This document shows, piece after piece, positions 37,390-47,809 of a stretch of DNA of 64,000 nt; the stretch's first letter is position 1, and each line of letters begins with the position of its first letter. The notes below the pieces were generated by a model, which was not told the origin of the DNA, did not search any database, and saw only the letters and a program-made list of their open reading frames with translations. A program made the position numbers and the translations under genes. Origin of the DNA: Cutibacterium avidum ATCC 25577 (GTDB lineage Bacteria > Actinomycetota > Actinomycetes > Propionibacteriales > Propionibacteriaceae); the NCBI RefSeq assembly GCF_000227295.1, contig NZ_JH165054.1, forward strand, positions 1,875,577-1,939,576. Reading direction: 5' to 3'.

Positions 37390-37785
37390 TCAGGCCGTCG
37401 TCGTACGGCTGGCCGGGCAGCGCGCACCCTGGGTCATCTCAACCATGTGGTGGGTTGGAATGGCGTCGACATCGTGTTCTGCCTGGAAGACAGCCTGCGA
37501 AACTAGATTGCGGGCGTGCTCGTCGGTGAGGCTGTAGAACATCGTTGTGCCGTCGCGGCGGGCAGACACCATGCGACCCATGCGCAATTTGGCCAAATGC
37601 TGGGAAACAGCGGTGGGGCGTTTACCGACGACTTCCGCCAGATCTCTCACGGACATCTCGCCCTCCCGAAGAGCCAGGATGATGCGAATCCGAGTTGGGT
37701 CAGCGAGCAGGGCGAACACTTCCGCCGCGAGGTCGACATAATCGCTGTCGATACCAAAGGTGCATGTATGCGTATCTTCGCTCAT
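37390..37785 (-). CDS. ArsR/SmtB family metal-responsive repressor
   Basis: A 131-residue regulator with a winged helix-turn-helix (about residues 25-90: LLADPTRIRIILAL, VGKRPTAVSQHLAKLRMGRMV). His and Cys residues near both ends (HTC; HHMVEM; RCP) could bind metal, and the segment AVFQAEHDVDAIPTHH resembles nickel/cobalt or zinc sensors of this family. It is 115 bp upstream of the P-type ATPase gene on the same strand, so it most likely represses that pump. Upstream is a 270-bp gap with no gene. Confidence 0.88.
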   Translation of the reverse strand: MSEDTHTCTFGIDSDYVDLAAEVFALLADPTRIRIILALREGEMSVRDLAEVVGKRPTAVSQHLAKLRMGRMVSARRDGTTMFYSLTDEHARNLVSQAVFQAEHDVDAIPTHHMVEMTQGARCPASRTTTA

Positions 37786-38054
37786 ATGAAGACACTACGG
37801 GTGAGCGATGAGCCCTGGCAATCTCCGAAATCCCCGGCGCGAGACATTCACAGCGCAATCCAAGGTAAACATTGGGTCTTGGCGCGGGTTGTTTGTGGCA
37901 ATTGCGGTGATGACAGTGTGAGGTGACGCCCCACCCAGCGAGAAGCTCGACCAGTCTCTAGTTGTCCACAACCGTGGTCGGTACCCGGACCTCACTTGTC
38001 CACAGATCTGACATTGCCTGACGGATTCCGGGGTCTCCGACGACAACTGAAGAC

Positions 38055-39002
38055 GTGAGAACCTTTCAAGACCAGATCGAGCGCCGCGGAATCGCGCGTA
38101 TTCACCGTCATAGCTACATCCGGGGTCAGGCCGACCGGGCGGTGGCACGCGGAGACGCTGTCCGCATCCTGCCCGGGGTCGTTGCCGCCACACCCCTTGC
38201 TCGCGACCCAGAGACAATCATCCGGGCGCTCTTCCTGTGGCACCGGGATGTCGTCCTCGTAGGCAAGACGGCCCTCATCCTGCTCGGGATGACGGCCCCA
38301 GGTTCGGTTCGCCCGATGGACTTGCGCACCGTCGACAAAGTTGAGGCATTCTCTCGAACCCGTGCCCTCGTCAGGCCGGGCATCCGCGTTCATCGCTGGC
38401 ACGTTCCGCACCGATTCATCACCGAGAGGGAGAGGATTCGTCTCGCAGCACCGGAGGTCTCGGTCCTGGTGTTGGCCATCCAAGGGGAATGGGAGTGGGT
38501 TTGTGAAGCGTTGAGGCAACGGCTCGTGACCCCTGAAAGCTGCCGGCGCGCACGCAAGAGCCTGACGGGTCGTTACCCAAGGGACCAGGTCGATGCTGCT
38601 CTGGCCGACATCACGTTGGCGGCATGGTCAATTCCCGAGTTGGAGATGAGCCGAATGCTGAGAGCTGTCGGTATCACCGGCCACAAACCAAATCACAAGG
38701 TGCGGGTTGGCGACAGGTACTACTACCTCGACCAAGCATTTGAGGACGAGAAGGTGGCCCTTGAGATAGACGGCAGAAACGTCCATGGCACCGCAGATGG
38801 TTACGAGGCAACAATGATGCGATCAGCCCACCTCGATCGGCATGGCTGGAAGGTCCTTCACACCACCCCAACCATGATCCGACACAACCCGAGATTTGTA
38901 CTCGACTGGTTGGCGTCCCATCTCCACCGTCGCCATCGGCCCAAGACCATGTTCACCGAACCGGTGTTGCGGAAGATCATGGGCGGCCTTGCCACAGCCT
39001 AG
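38055..39002 (+). CDS. DUF559-like protein with endonuclease-like C-terminal domain
   Basis: A 315-residue protein. The N-terminal part (about 1-120) resembles the winged-helix region of AbiEi-like or actinobacterial DUF559 proteins (GQADRAVARGDAVRILPGVV). The C-terminal part (about 210-300) has a PD-(D/E)XK-like pattern YYLDQAFEDEKVALEIDG...H followed by HGWKVLHTTPTMI, as in Vsr/DUF559 proteins. Such genes are common singletons in Actinobacteria with no proven role. GTG start. Flanked by gaps of 270 and 288 bp with no other gene. Confidence 0.65.
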   Translation: MRTFQDQIERRGIARIHRHSYIRGQADRAVARGDAVRILPGVVAATPLARDPETIIRALFLWHRDVVLVGKTALILLGMTAPGSVRPMDLRTVDKVEAFSRTRALVRPGIRVHRWHVPHRFITERERIRLAAPEVSVLVLAIQGEWEWVCEALRQRLVTPESCRRARKSLTGRYPRDQVDAALADITLAAWSIPELEMSRMLRAVGITGHKPNHKVRVGDRYYYLDQAFEDEKVALEIDGRNVHGTADGYEATMMRSAHLDRHGWKVLHTTPTMIRHNPRFVLDWLASHLHRRHRPKTMFTEPVLRKIMGGLATA

Positions 39003-39290
39003 CCGCCACCTAGTTCAATCTGGCATGGCGTAGCCGCCGTTCTGAGCTGTCACCCGGTACGGCTGTGGAGATGTCGGTTGTGACCACCGACCGTGCGGCC
39101 CCGAGTGGCAACCTCAGCTTTCATAACCGCGATTGCCGCATGAGGGTACGGACAGTCGTGCTCGGAGACATCAATGCTCGTTGACCGGCACCCATATCGA
39201 GGTACCAACCCCCGGCTGGTCATCAATGAGCGGACGCCTCAGCAGTCGCGCGAGCAGGAAAGCGACGTAACAGCGACATACGCTGGGACA

Positions 39291-40370
39291 TCAGGCGCTC
39301 TGCAGGCTCCGGTAGCACTCGCCCAACACGTCCTCGGAGGGGTCGACGATCATCGCGACCTCACCGGGCTCCCTGATACCGACAAATCTCAGGACGCGCC
39401 GACCAGTGCCTGGTTCGAGCCGGGTCTTCTTGTCGAGGTTCATCGTCGCGCGAAGATCCGCCCACGCGACCTCATCGAAGGTGGTGGGAAGCCCGATCCC
39501 CGAGAGGATGGTCCGGGTACGATCCACGACCTCGACAGACAGTCCCAGGCACCTCCGGGACAACTCAGCGGCGAAGACCATCCCGACGGCGTCGGTTTCA
39601 CCGTGGCGCCAGGTGAAGTGCTTGTGGGCCTCCACCGCGTGGGCCAAGGTGTGCCCATAATTCAATCTCTCGCGACCAACCTGGCCACGTGATGACGTTC
39701 GTTCGTGCAGATCTCCGCTGACAACGGCGGCTTTGACCGAAACTGCCCTGGTAAGCACCTCGACAAAGGCCTTCGAGGTGACGTCGAGAACGTCGTGTCC
39801 CTCGACGAGATCAAGAATGACAGGATCATTGATGAATCCACACTTGACAATCTCTGCAAGCCCCGATCGCACCTCACGGACAGGCAAGGTTGTCAACAGA
39901 TCGGTATCGCACAGCACCGCCCTCGGTTCGTGGAACGCCCCGACGAGGTTCTTCCCAGCCGGGATATTGATGCCGGTCTTACCGCCGATCGCGGCATCGG
40001 CCATGGCGAGCACCGTCGTCGGGACCTGGATGACGCCAACCCCACGCATCCACGTCGCCGCCAAGAACCCAGCCAGATCGGTGGTGGCTCCACCACCCAG
40101 ACCGACGATGACGTCGCCGCGAGTCATGCCAGCCTCGGCCAGGCCCTGCCAACCGCGGACCAGCACATCAGGTGACTTGGCGGCCTCGGCATCCGGCACC
40201 GCGATGATGATCGGATCGTCAAGACCAACTCGACCCACGAGGCCCAGAAGCGGCTCGGGGCACACGACCGCGACCCTGCGACCTGCCACGAGACCAGCCA
40301 ATTCCGTCACAGCGCCGGAGCCGATCCTTACCCGGTAGGGCTGAGCCGTTGCTACCTCGACAAGGTTCAT
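39291..40370 (-). CDS. aroB: 3-dehydroquinate synthase
   Basis: Second shikimate-pathway step, 359 residues. The NAD region VGLGGGATTDLAGFLAATWMRGV and the metal ligands in GLAEIVKCGFI, NYGHTLAHAVEAH and RHGETDAVGM are in place. It is last in the aroE-aroC-aroK-aroB run and overlaps aroK by ATGA. Confidence 0.96.
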   Translation of the reverse strand: MNLVEVATAQPYRVRIGSGAVTELAGLVAGRRVAVVCPEPLLGLVGRVGLDDPIIIAVPDAEAAKSPDVLVRGWQGLAEAGMTRGDVIVGLGGGATTDLAGFLAATWMRGVGVIQVPTTVLAMADAAIGGKTGINIPAGKNLVGAFHEPRAVLCDTDLLTTLPVREVRSGLAEIVKCGFINDPVILDLVEGHDVLDVTSKAFVEVLTRAVSVKAAVVSGDLHERTSSRGQVGRERLNYGHTLAHAVEAHKHFTWRHGETDAVGMVFAAELSRRCLGLSVEVVDRTRTILSGIGLPTTFDEVAWADLRATMNLDKKTRLEPGTGRRVLRFVGIREPGEVAMIVDPSEDVLGECYRSLQSA

Positions 40371-40882
40371 GACTCCCCCTCCAGGTCGGCCAGCTCACTC
40401 ATGATCGCCTCGACGACCTGGTCGGGAGTCAGTTTGTCGGTGGACACTCGGATGGTTGCCGGACGCTCGTACACCGCTCGCCTATCCTTCATGAGCCGCA
40501 CCAACTGCGAGTGCACCTGGCTTCCCAGCAGCGGTCGGCCGGTGTCCTTCAGCCCCACCCGGTCAGCCGCGGTACGAGCCGAGACGTCCAGCCAGACGAC
40601 ACACACCTGATCCAAGGCCTTACCGACCTCGATGTCGACCGGAGCTCCACCACCCAGGGAGATCACTCCACCGCATTCGATCGCAGCGAGGGTCTCCCGC
40701 CTCTCCACCTGGCGGAAGTACGGCTCTCCCTCGACGAGGAAGATCTCCGGGATGTCGCGCCCCTCGACCTGTTCGATGAGAGCATCGACGTCGACGAATT
40801 CCTCCTCCAAACGCTCAGCCAGGAGCGGCCCCACCGTCGACTTACCGGACCCTGGAGCACCAATGAGAACGATGACACTCAC
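40367..40882 (-). CDS. aroK: shikimate kinase
   Basis: A 171-residue kinase with P-loop [18 protein letters not shown], the shikimate-binding [10 protein letters not shown] and SLGGGAPV, and a lid Arg in GRPLLG. It overlaps aroB and aroC by ATGA-type junctions. Confidence 0.96.
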   Translation of the reverse strand: MSVIVLIGAPGSGKSTVGPLLAERLEEEFVDVDALIEQVEGRDIPEIFLVEGEPYFRQVERRETLAAIECGGVISLGGGAPVDIEVGKALDQVCVVWLDVSARTAADRVGLKDTGRPLLGSQVHSQLVRLMKDRRAVYERPATIRVSTDKLTPDQVVEAIMSELADLEGES

Positions 40883-42075
40883 GGGGCCACCACCAGACCG
40901 CGCTCGGCCAGGCGACTCAGGTAGGCTTGAGCATTACGGCGGGTCTCGGCCACCGAGTCTCCGCCGAACTTGTCCAGGGCGCACTCGGCCAACACCAGGG
41001 CAACCATGGCCTCGGCCACGACACCTGCCGCCGGGACCGCGCAGACGTCGGAACGCTGATGATGGGCCGTGGCGGCCTCACCAGTGGTGGTGTCGATCGT
41101 CGGCAGGGCGCGGGGAACAGTTGCGATGGGTTTCATGGCCGCCCTCACCCGTAACACCTGGCCGGTGGACATGCCGCCCTCGGTACCGCCCGCACGATCA
41201 CTCATGCGGTGGATACCCGCCTCGGTCGGCTCCATCCAGTCATGGGCCTGAGAGCCGCGACGACGGGCCAGCTCAAAGCCGTCCCCCAGTTCGACACCCT
41301 TGATGGCCTGGATCCCCATGAGTGCTCCGGCGAGACGCGCATCGAGTCGTCGGTCCCCCTGGCTGTGGGATCCCAACCCAGCAGGCAGACCATATGCCAA
41401 CACCTCGACGACACCACCCATGGTGTCGCCCTCCTTGCGGCACGCCTCCACCTCAGCAACCATCCGCTCGCTCGTGGCCGGATCAGCACAACGCACCGGA
41501 TCAGCGTCAATACAGGCCAGATCCGCCGGTTCCGGCCGCACATCCTCAGGACACTCGACAGGCCCGAGGGACACGACGTGGGACAACACATCGACGTCGA
41601 GGGCCTGCTTGAGGAAGGCCTTGGCGATTGCTCCCAGGGCCACTCGCGCAGCGGTTTCACGGGCCGATGCGCGTTCCAGGATCGGACGGGCCTCATCAAA
41701 GTCGTACTTCTGCATACCCGCGAGGTCAGCATGTCCCGGACGGGGACGGGTCAGAGCAGCACCACGAGCCTGACCGGCCAGCTCCTCGGGGGATACCGGT
41801 CCGGGAGCCATGACGGTACGCCACTTGTCCCACTCGGAGTTACCGATCCGGATCGCGATGGGATCGCCGAGGGTCTCCCCGTGCCGGAACCCCGCGATCA
41901 GCTCCAACTCATCGGCTTCGAAGAACATCCGGGCCCCTCGCCCCACCCCGAGGCGACGACGTCGCAACTCCTCTGAAATCTCGTCGGCCCCGACGCGGAC
42001 ATGGGCCGGGATGCCCTCCACCGTCGCGACAAGGGCAGCGCCGTGGGACTCCCCGGCAGTGAGGTAACGCAACAT
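40879..42075 (-). CDS. aroC: chorismate synthase
   Basis: A 398-residue FMN-dependent enzyme. It has the start [10 protein letters not shown], the [15 protein letters not shown] segment, [15 protein letters not shown] and GGMSTGQ. It overlaps aroK and follows aroE by 13 bp. Confidence 0.97.
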   Translation of the reverse strand: MLRYLTAGESHGAALVATVEGIPAHVRVGADEISEELRRRRLGVGRGARMFFEADELELIAGFRHGETLGDPIAIRIGNSEWDKWRTVMAPGPVSPEELAGQARGAALTRPRPGHADLAGMQKYDFDEARPILERASARETAARVALGAIAKAFLKQALDVDVLSHVVSLGPVECPEDVRPEPADLACIDADPVRCADPATSERMVAEVEACRKEGDTMGGVVEVLAYGLPAGLGSHSQGDRRLDARLAGALMGIQAIKGVELGDGFELARRRGSQAHDWMEPTEAGIHRMSDRAGGTEGGMSTGQVLRVRAAMKPIATVPRALPTIDTTTGEAATAHHQRSDVCAVPAAGVVAEAMVALVLAECALDKFGGDSVAETRRNAQAYLSRLAERGLVVAP

Positions 42076-42088
42076 GGGGCCCAGTCTC

Positions 42089-42901
42089 TCAAAGGCGGGC
42101 GCGCTCAGCCAGAGCGTTCTGCGCTGTGGACCTCAAGACATCCATGGGCACGTCATGGCCCGTCATGAGACGAACCTGGTCGACGGCCTGTCCGGCGAGC
42201 AGGTCGAGACCGTCGATGACCGTGATGCCAGCGTTCTCCCCAGCCACCGTCAGCGGCGTCGGCCACGGGTCGTAAATGACGTCGAAGACGGCGTCAGCAT
42301 GGGCAACGAGGTTCTCAGCCCGGTCCATGACAGACCCGGCCGGAACCGTCGAGACCATGAGGTCACAACGCGACGGCTCGGACTCGAAGGGCAACCAGGC
42401 GACGCGGATCCCAAGACGGTTGGCAAGCTCAAGGATCTCGGTCGACCGATCGCGAGAGCGCGACATGATGATGACCTCGTCTGCCCCCAGTTGGACGGCA
42501 GCGGCAAGAACCGACCGTGCCGTCGCCCCCGCTCCGAGCATGACGACCTTCCCAACCTCGGTGACGCCTCGAGACCGAAGCGCAGCTCCGGCGCCGGTCA
42601 CGTCGGTGTTACGTACGATGGTTCTCCCGCCACGACGCACCCAGGTGTTCGCCGCTCCGAGCAGTTCGACGGTCTCGTCGGTCTCCCCCAACTCACTGAG
42701 ATCAACCTTGTGGGGCATCGTCACCGACAAGCCGCGCCACGACTCGTCCAGCTCATCGACAAAGGTGCGCAGTCCACCGGGCTCGACGTCAACGGCGTCA
42801 TAGGACCAGTCCAGTCCGAGAACCCGATATGCGGCCCGATGGATTGCCGGCGACACGGAATGAGCCACTGGATGACCAACAACCGCGCACCGCATCGTCA
42901 A
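42089..42901 (-). CDS. aroE: shikimate dehydrogenase
   Basis: A 270-residue NADP enzyme with substrate loop [17 protein letters not shown], catalytic Lys in [10 protein letters not shown], and [13 protein letters not shown] with RSRDRS for NADP. The usual HN after SPAI is HR here. It lies between mltG and aroC with short gaps. Confidence 0.93.
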   Translation of the reverse strand: MTMRCAVVGHPVAHSVSPAIHRAAYRVLGLDWSYDAVDVEPGGLRTFVDELDESWRGLSVTMPHKVDLSELGETDETVELLGAANTWVRRGGRTIVRNTDVTGAGAALRSRGVTEVGKVVMLGAGATARSVLAAAVQLGADEVIIMSRSRDRSTEILELANRLGIRVAWLPFESEPSRCDLMVSTVPAGSVMDRAENLVAHADAVFDVIYDPWPTPLTVAGENAGITVIDGLDLLAGQAVDQVRLMTGHDVPMDVLRSTAQNALAERARL

Positions 42902-42911
42902 CTCCTCCCGA

Positions 42912-44021
42912 TCAGCACTTACCCTTGTGGTCCTGACACCACGCCTGGAACTTCTTCACATTCTTCTCGTGATCGGCCAGGGTCTTGGCATAGGCCGTCG
43001 TCCCCTTGTCGGGATCCGTGACGACCCAGTACAGGTAGTCGCTCTTGATCGGGGTCACGGCCGCCTCCATCGACGCCGCACCAGGATTGTTGATGGGAGT
43101 CGGCGGGAGGCCGTTGTGCAGGTAGGTGTTGTAAGGAGAATCCTTGGCGCGCTGCTCGTCGGTCGTCGTCAGCTTTCCGTCGGCATGGTTGGCGTACAGT
43201 ACCGTCGCATCCGACTCCACCTTCATACCCTGGTTGAGACGGTTGTAGATGATGCCGGCGACCATCCTCATGTCCTTGGGGTTCCTGGCCTCCTTCTCCA
43301 GGATGGAGGCGACGATGAGGGCATCATAGGGACTGCGCTTGATGGTCTGGGCCTGACCCATGAAGTTCATGGTGTTTACCTGTTTGACGAACTGGTTCGC
43401 CTGCATCTGCAGAATCTCCAGCGGCGTCGGGTTGGAACCCACCTCGTAGGTGTCAGGGAAGAGGAAACCCTCCGGACGGTCCTTGGCCCACACCGGCAGG
43501 CCAAGCTTCTTGGTCTGCTTGTACGCGACCTTGAAACTGTCGACGGGCATGGTGGTGCCCTTGGCCATGATGGCGAACTGTTCCTCGGTTGTCAGCCCCT
43601 CGGGAAGGGTGACGCGAGTGCGCTGGATGTTGTCCGGGTTGCCCAGGATGGAGACAGCCTTCGCCGCGCTCATGTGGGTCTTGAGCTTGTACTGGCCGGC
43701 CTGGATCGTGACGTCAGACTCCGACTCGCGAATGGCCTTGTTGTAGGCCTTCGTCGACTTGATGACGTCGTTGTCGAGCAGGATCGATCCGACCTCGCTC
43801 ACCGACGCGCCCGAGGGCACACGCACCAGGACGTCCTTCTCACCGTCTCCGAGGTAGTCGTCGGCCGACTTGTACGAGATGTAGGCGTCATAAGTCTTGA
43901 CACCGACGAAGACGCACCCACCAACGAGAACCGCCAAGGACAAGATGACCGCCACAGCACTGCGAAACTTGTACCAGAACTCCGCCTTGGGGTCATCCTG
44001 TTCGTCGAACGGTCCGCTCAC
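42912..44021 (-). CDS. mltG: endolytic murein transglycosylase MltG
   Basis: A 369-residue YceG-like protein. One N-terminal transmembrane helix (about 17-37), a LysM-like domain (VRVPSGASVSEVGSIL) and a catalytic domain with Glu in ASILEKEARNPKDM and the end motif YLYWVVTDPDKGTTAYAKTLADHEKNV. It releases nascent glycan strands at the membrane. It overlaps ruvX by 4 bp. Confidence 0.94.
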   Translation of the reverse strand: MSGPFDEQDDPKAEFWYKFRSAVAVILSLAVLVGGCVFVGVKTYDAYISYKSADDYLGDGEKDVLVRVPSGASVSEVGSILLDNDVIKSTKAYNKAIRESESDVTIQAGQYKLKTHMSAAKAVSILGNPDNIQRTRVTLPEGLTTEEQFAIMAKGTTMPVDSFKVAYKQTKKLGLPVWAKDRPEGFLFPDTYEVGSNPTPLEILQMQANQFVKQVNTMNFMGQAQTIKRSPYDALIVASILEKEARNPKDMRMVAGIIYNRLNQGMKVESDATVLYANHADGKLTTTDEQRAKDSPYNTYLHNGLPPTPINNPGAASMEAAVTPIKSDYLYWVVTDPDKGTTAYAKTLADHEKNVKKFQAWCQDHKGKC

Positions 44022-44500
44022 GAATCCGTCCCTCCTGTCGTCGTCGCCGATCGGGCCGACCGGACTTGCTCCAACACGTGCTCCAGTATGGCCACCGCAG
44101 CCACCTGATCAATAACGCCACGCTGTTTGCGCGCGTCTCGCCCAGCATCGTGGAGAGCACGAGCGGCCGTACGTGTCGTCATCCTTTCATCGACCCAGCG
44201 CACCGGAATCGGACTGATGGCTTCGGCCAGCTGACGTCCAGCCTGCCGAACATCCCGCGCGGCGATCTGCTCGGTGCCGTCGAGGGCCACCGGGAGGCCC
44301 ATGATGACCTCGACGGGCTCATACTCGGCGATGATCTCGGCTAGGCGCTGCACCGGACGATTCGCGGTCTGCACCGTTTCGACCGGGAAGGCAAGGATGG
44401 CATCACGGTCACTCGCGGCCACACCGATCCGGGCCTTCCCCCAGTCGACAGCGATCCTCACACCGCGCAGGGAGGTATCGGGACGCTCCTCGGAGTTCAC
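44018..44500 (-). CDS. ruvX: YqgF/RuvX family putative pre-16S rRNA nuclease
   Basis: A 160-residue RNase H-like protein with AVDWGKARIGVAASD, GLPVALDGT and WVDERMTT. It is annotated either as a Holliday-junction resolvase-like protein or as a 16S rRNA 5' processing nuclease. It lies between alaS and mltG with 4-bp overlaps, a conserved arrangement. Confidence 0.93.
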   Translation of the reverse strand: MNSEERPDTSLRGVRIAVDWGKARIGVAASDRDAILAFPVETVQTANRPVQRLAEIIAEYEPVEVIMGLPVALDGTEQIAARDVRQAGRQLAEAISPIPVRWVDERMTTRTAARALHDAGRDARKQRGVIDQVAAVAILEHVLEQVRSARSATTTGGTDS

Positions 44501-47175
44501 AGCGCAGCCAACTCGGCGTTGATGGCACGAAGAGCGGCGTCGATACCAGAAGCATCGCTGCCGGCACCCTGAGCCATGTCGTCCTTGCCGCCACCGCGGC
44601 CACCGATCGGCCCCGTACCGGCCTTGATGAGGGCACCAGCCCTGGCTCCGGCGGCGCGAGCGGACTCAGTCGTCGCGACGATCATGGCGGGCTTGTCGTC
44701 TGTACCTCCGATGAGGGTGACGACCGCTGGGCGATCCTTGACGCGTACCCGGACCTCGGAGGCCAGGGTGCGCAGGTCGTTGCCAAGAACACCAGGCACC
44801 CTGGCCGCGATGAGGTCGAAGGATCCGGCCGGGGTGGCACCGGCGACGATGTCGTCAACCTGCCCCATGAGTTCGCGGGTGCGGGCGGCGGCCAGCTTGT
44901 GCTCAGCGTCCTTGAGGTCGGCAGCGAGCTTGGAGACGCGGTCGGCCAGCTGGTCGGGCTGCACCTTGAGGATGCCGGTGAGCTCGTTGACCAGGGCACG
45001 CTCGGCAGCCATGTGGCGGAAGGCATCGGTGGAGACCAGCGCCTCGACGCGGCGAGTCCCCGAACCGACCGATTGTTCGCCCAGCAGGCTCAGCATGCCG
45101 ATACGACCGGTGGAGGCGACGTGAGTGCCACCGCACAACTCGCGGGACCATGGGCCGGCCAGTTCGACGACGCGCACGATCGGCGGGTACTTCTCGCCGA
45201 ACATGGCCATGGCTCCCATGGCCTTGGCATCTTCAAGAGGCATCTGGGTGTCAGTGACCTCGAAATCGTCGTGGATGGCGACGTTGCAGCGCTCCTCGAT
45301 CTCCTCCTTGAGGGATTCCGAGAGTCCCTTGGTGGCCGAGAAGTCGAAACGCAGGTAGCCGGGCTTGTTGTAGGAGCCGGCCTGGGTGGCCGACGGCCCG
45401 ACCAGCTCGCGGAGGGCTGCGTGGATGACGTGGGTGGCGGTGTGGGCCTGGCAGGCCCCGAAACGGGTGGTCGGGTTGACCAGCGCGGTCACCTTGTCAC
45501 CGACAGCGAGGTCTCCGTCGAGACGTACCTTGTGAACGATGAGGCCGGGAACCGGGCGCTGGACGTCCAGGACCTCGAGATCGAAGCCATTGGCGCGGAT
45601 GATGCCGGAGTCGGAGTCCTGGCCACCCATCTCGGCGTAGAACGGGGTCTCGGCGAGCACGACCTCGACGACGGATCCGGACTCGGCAACCGTGACGGAG
45701 GCACCGTTGGCGATAATGCCAGTGACGGTGGTGTCGACGGTCAGATCCGTGTAACCGAGGAAGGGAGTCTCACCGAGGGCGCGCACCTGGGAGTAGGCCT
45801 CCGGGTCGGTGAGCAGGCCCTTCTTGGCCTTGGAGTCTGCCTTGGCACGGGCGCGCTGCTCGGCCATCAGGGCGGTGAACTTGTCACGGTCGACCTGCAG
45901 GCCCTGTTCGGCCGCCATCTCAAGGGTGAGGTCGATCGGGAAACCGTAGGTGTCGTGCAGCTGGAAGGCCTTGTCACCAGACAGGGTCTTGGAGCCCGCA
46001 GCCCTGGTATCTGCCACCGCGGCGTCGAGCATCGCGGTACCGGCGCTGAGGGTACGACGGAAGGTCTCCTCCTCGGCGGTGGCGGCCCCGATGACTCGAT
46101 CCCACTGGGCGAGGACGTCCGGGAAGGAAGCAGACATGAGGTCGCGGGAGACCGGCAGCAGCTCAGGTAGCACCGGATCCTCCACACCGAGCAGACGCAT
46201 GGCACGAACGACGCGACGCAGCAGACGACGAAGCACATAACCACGAGCCTCGTTGCCGGGGGTGACGCCGTCGGTCATGAGCATGAGGCCGGAACGGACG
46301 TGGTCGGCAACCACGCGCAGTCGGACGTCGTCGTCATGATTGGCGCCATAACGCTTGCCCGACATCTCCGAAGCCTTCTCGATGACGGGGAAGACCTGGT
46401 CAACCTCGTACATGTTGTCGACGCCCTGGAGCAGGTAAGCAATGCGCTCCAGACCAGCGCCGGTGTCGATGTTGAGGCTGCGCAGCGGGCCGGCGATGTC
46501 GAAATCTTCCTTGGCGCGAACCGCGGACAGATCCTCGGTCTCGAACACGAGGTTCCAGATCTCGAGGTAACGATCCTCATCGGCCTGCGGACCTCCGTCG
46601 GGGCCGTAAGCCGGACCACGGTCGATGTAGATCTCGGAGCACGGGCCGCCCGGACCGGGGACGCCCATGTGCCAGTAGTTGTCCTTGAGGGAACGGCCCT
46701 GGATGTGCTCATCGGGAACCCCGACGGCTCGCCAGGCCTCGCGCGCCTCGATGTCGCCCTCGGGGTAATCCGGATGGAACCCCGGGCCGAGGACCGTCAC
46801 CCAGATGCTGGCCGGGTCGAAGCCGAATCCACCCTGGTCGGCAGGCTTGGAGACGAGTTCCCAGGCGTACTGGATGGCCTCATTCTTGAAGTAGTCACCG
46901 AAGGAGAAGTTGCCCAGCATCTGGAAGAAGGTGCCGTGGCGGGTGGTCTTGCCGACCTCGTCAATGTCGAGAGTGCGGACGCACTTCTGGATGCTGGTGG
47001 CGCGTTTCCACGGGGAAGGCTCGGTGCCCATGAGGTAGGGCTTGAACGGCACCATGCCGGCATTGACGAACAGCAGGGTGGGGTCGTTGTACAACAGCGA
47101 GGCGCTCGGCACCACTGCGTGACCCTTGCTCTCGAAGAAGTCGACGAAGCGCTGTCCGATCTCCGCTGTTCTCAT
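44497..47175 (-). CDS. alaS: alanyl-tRNA synthetase
   Basis: An 892-residue class II synthetase. Motif 1 (FVNAGMVPFKPYLMG) and motif 2 (GTFFQMLGNFSFGDYFK) are near the start. The editing domain has the zinc ligands HTATHVIHAAL and CGGTHV, and a C-Ala domain ends the protein. Full length. It heads the alaS-ruvX-mltG-aro run. Confidence 0.97.
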   Translation of the reverse strand: MRTAEIGQRFVDFFESKGHAVVPSASLLYNDPTLLFVNAGMVPFKPYLMGTEPSPWKRATSIQKCVRTLDIDEVGKTTRHGTFFQMLGNFSFGDYFKNEAIQYAWELVSKPADQGGFGFDPASIWVTVLGPGFHPDYPEGDIEAREAWRAVGVPDEHIQGRSLKDNYWHMGVPGPGGPCSEIYIDRGPAYGPDGGPQADEDRYLEIWNLVFETEDLSAVRAKEDFDIAGPLRSLNIDTGAGLERIAYLLQGVDNMYEVDQVFPVIEKASEMSGKRYGANHDDDVRLRVVADHVRSGLMLMTDGVTPGNEARGYVLRRLLRRVVRAMRLLGVEDPVLPELLPVSRDLMSASFPDVLAQWDRVIGAATAEEETFRRTLSAGTAMLDAAVADTRAAGSKTLSGDKAFQLHDTYGFPIDLTLEMAAEQGLQVDRDKFTALMAEQRARAKADSKAKKGLLTDPEAYSQVRALGETPFLGYTDLTVDTTVTGIIANGASVTVAESGSVVEVVLAETPFYAEMGGQDSDSGIIRANGFDLEVLDVQRPVPGLIVHKVRLDGDLAVGDKVTALVNPTTRFGACQAHTATHVIHAALRELVGPSATQAGSYNKPGYLRFDFSATKGLSESLKEEIEERCNVAIHDDFEVTDTQMPLEDAKAMGAMAMFGEKYPPIVRVVELAGPWSRELCGGTHVASTGRIGMLSLLGEQSVGSGTRRVEALVSTDAFRHMAAERALVNELTGILKVQPDQLADRVSKLAADLKDAEHKLAAARTRELMGQVDDIVAGATPAGSFDLIAARVPGVLGNDLRTLASEVRVRVKDRPAVVTLIGGTDDKPAMIVATTESARAAGARAGALIKAGTGPIGGRGGGKDDMAQGAGSDASGIDAALRAINAELAAL

Positions 47176-47221
47176 GCCTGGTCCTTCTTGACGTGGTCGC
47201 TGGTTGTGGCCTGTGGGGGAC

Positions 47222-47242
47222 GTCCTGACAGATTTTCAGGAC
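47222..47242 (-). promoter_or_regulatory. small hairpin in the alaS leader
   Basis: GTCCTGA / TCAGGAC with a 7-nt loop, about 47 bp upstream of alaS. No T-box core (TGGNACCGCG-like) is seen, so it is not a T-box. It may be only a local structure. Confidence 0.3.
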
Positions 47243-47347
47243 ATACCGGGTCCCAACCCTACCCGGACGCGCGATAGGCCACATCTCAGCGCGCCGCGGA
47301 AAATGTCGAGGTGGGAATCGTGGAGCGAGGGGGGATCCGATTGTGGA

Positions 47348-47809
47348 TCAGTTCTCGTCGTCGAGGTCCTCAGCTGATGACGCACTATGACTCACCTCAG
47401 CGGGAGCTGCCTCGTTCTCGACCTGGGAGGGATGGTTGCGACGCCTGGGACGACGAATCGTGCGTCGCACTCCCTCGCCAAAAGCAGCGGCCTTCACCAT
47501 CGGCGTCCCGACCGTCTGGGTGAAGGTTTGAGCGAGTTCAGCAGCCTGACCGGTGACGACGGTGCCGTGTTCGGAAATGGTGTGAATGTCCTCGATGACC
47601 TGGTCAAGCTTCGAGATCTCACCATTGGTGATGACGACCGTTCCCTTGAGTTCTTCCAAGATCGGCACCGTCGACTCATCCACGTCGCGGACCGTCTTGC
47701 GCACCTCATCCAGAACGCCACCAAGTTTCAGCAGGGGAACGGCACACAGCGCGACGAGCACCACCGCCGCGAGGGCAGCGATGAGTCCGGCGATCTGACC
47801 CAGGGTCAT
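47348..47809 (-). CDS. DUF948 domain-containing membrane protein
   Basis: A 153-residue protein with one N-terminal transmembrane helix (about 6-28, [22 protein letters not shown]) and a helical region of DUF948 type ([22 protein letters not shown]). The C-terminus is charged. Function unknown. It overlaps rarA by 4 bp and precedes alaS, as in many Actinobacteria. Confidence 0.85.
   Translation of the reverse strand: MTLGQIAGLIAALAAVVLVALCAVPLLKLGGVLDEVRKTVRDVDESTVPILEELKGTVVITNGEISKLDQVIEDIHTISEHGTVVTGQAAELAQTFTQTVGTPMVKAAAFGEGVRRTIRRPRRRNHPSQVENEAAPAEVSHSASSAEDLDDEN

Noticed and set aside
44899..46170. 423-codon plus-strand frame opposite alaS
   Set aside because: Lies entirely within alaS and shows no protein family.
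47176..47347. Possible T-box or other aminoacyl-tRNA-responsive leader for alaS
   Set aside because: Only a 7-bp hairpin; no specifier loop or T-box core sequence. The same holds for the hisS leader (60401-60528).
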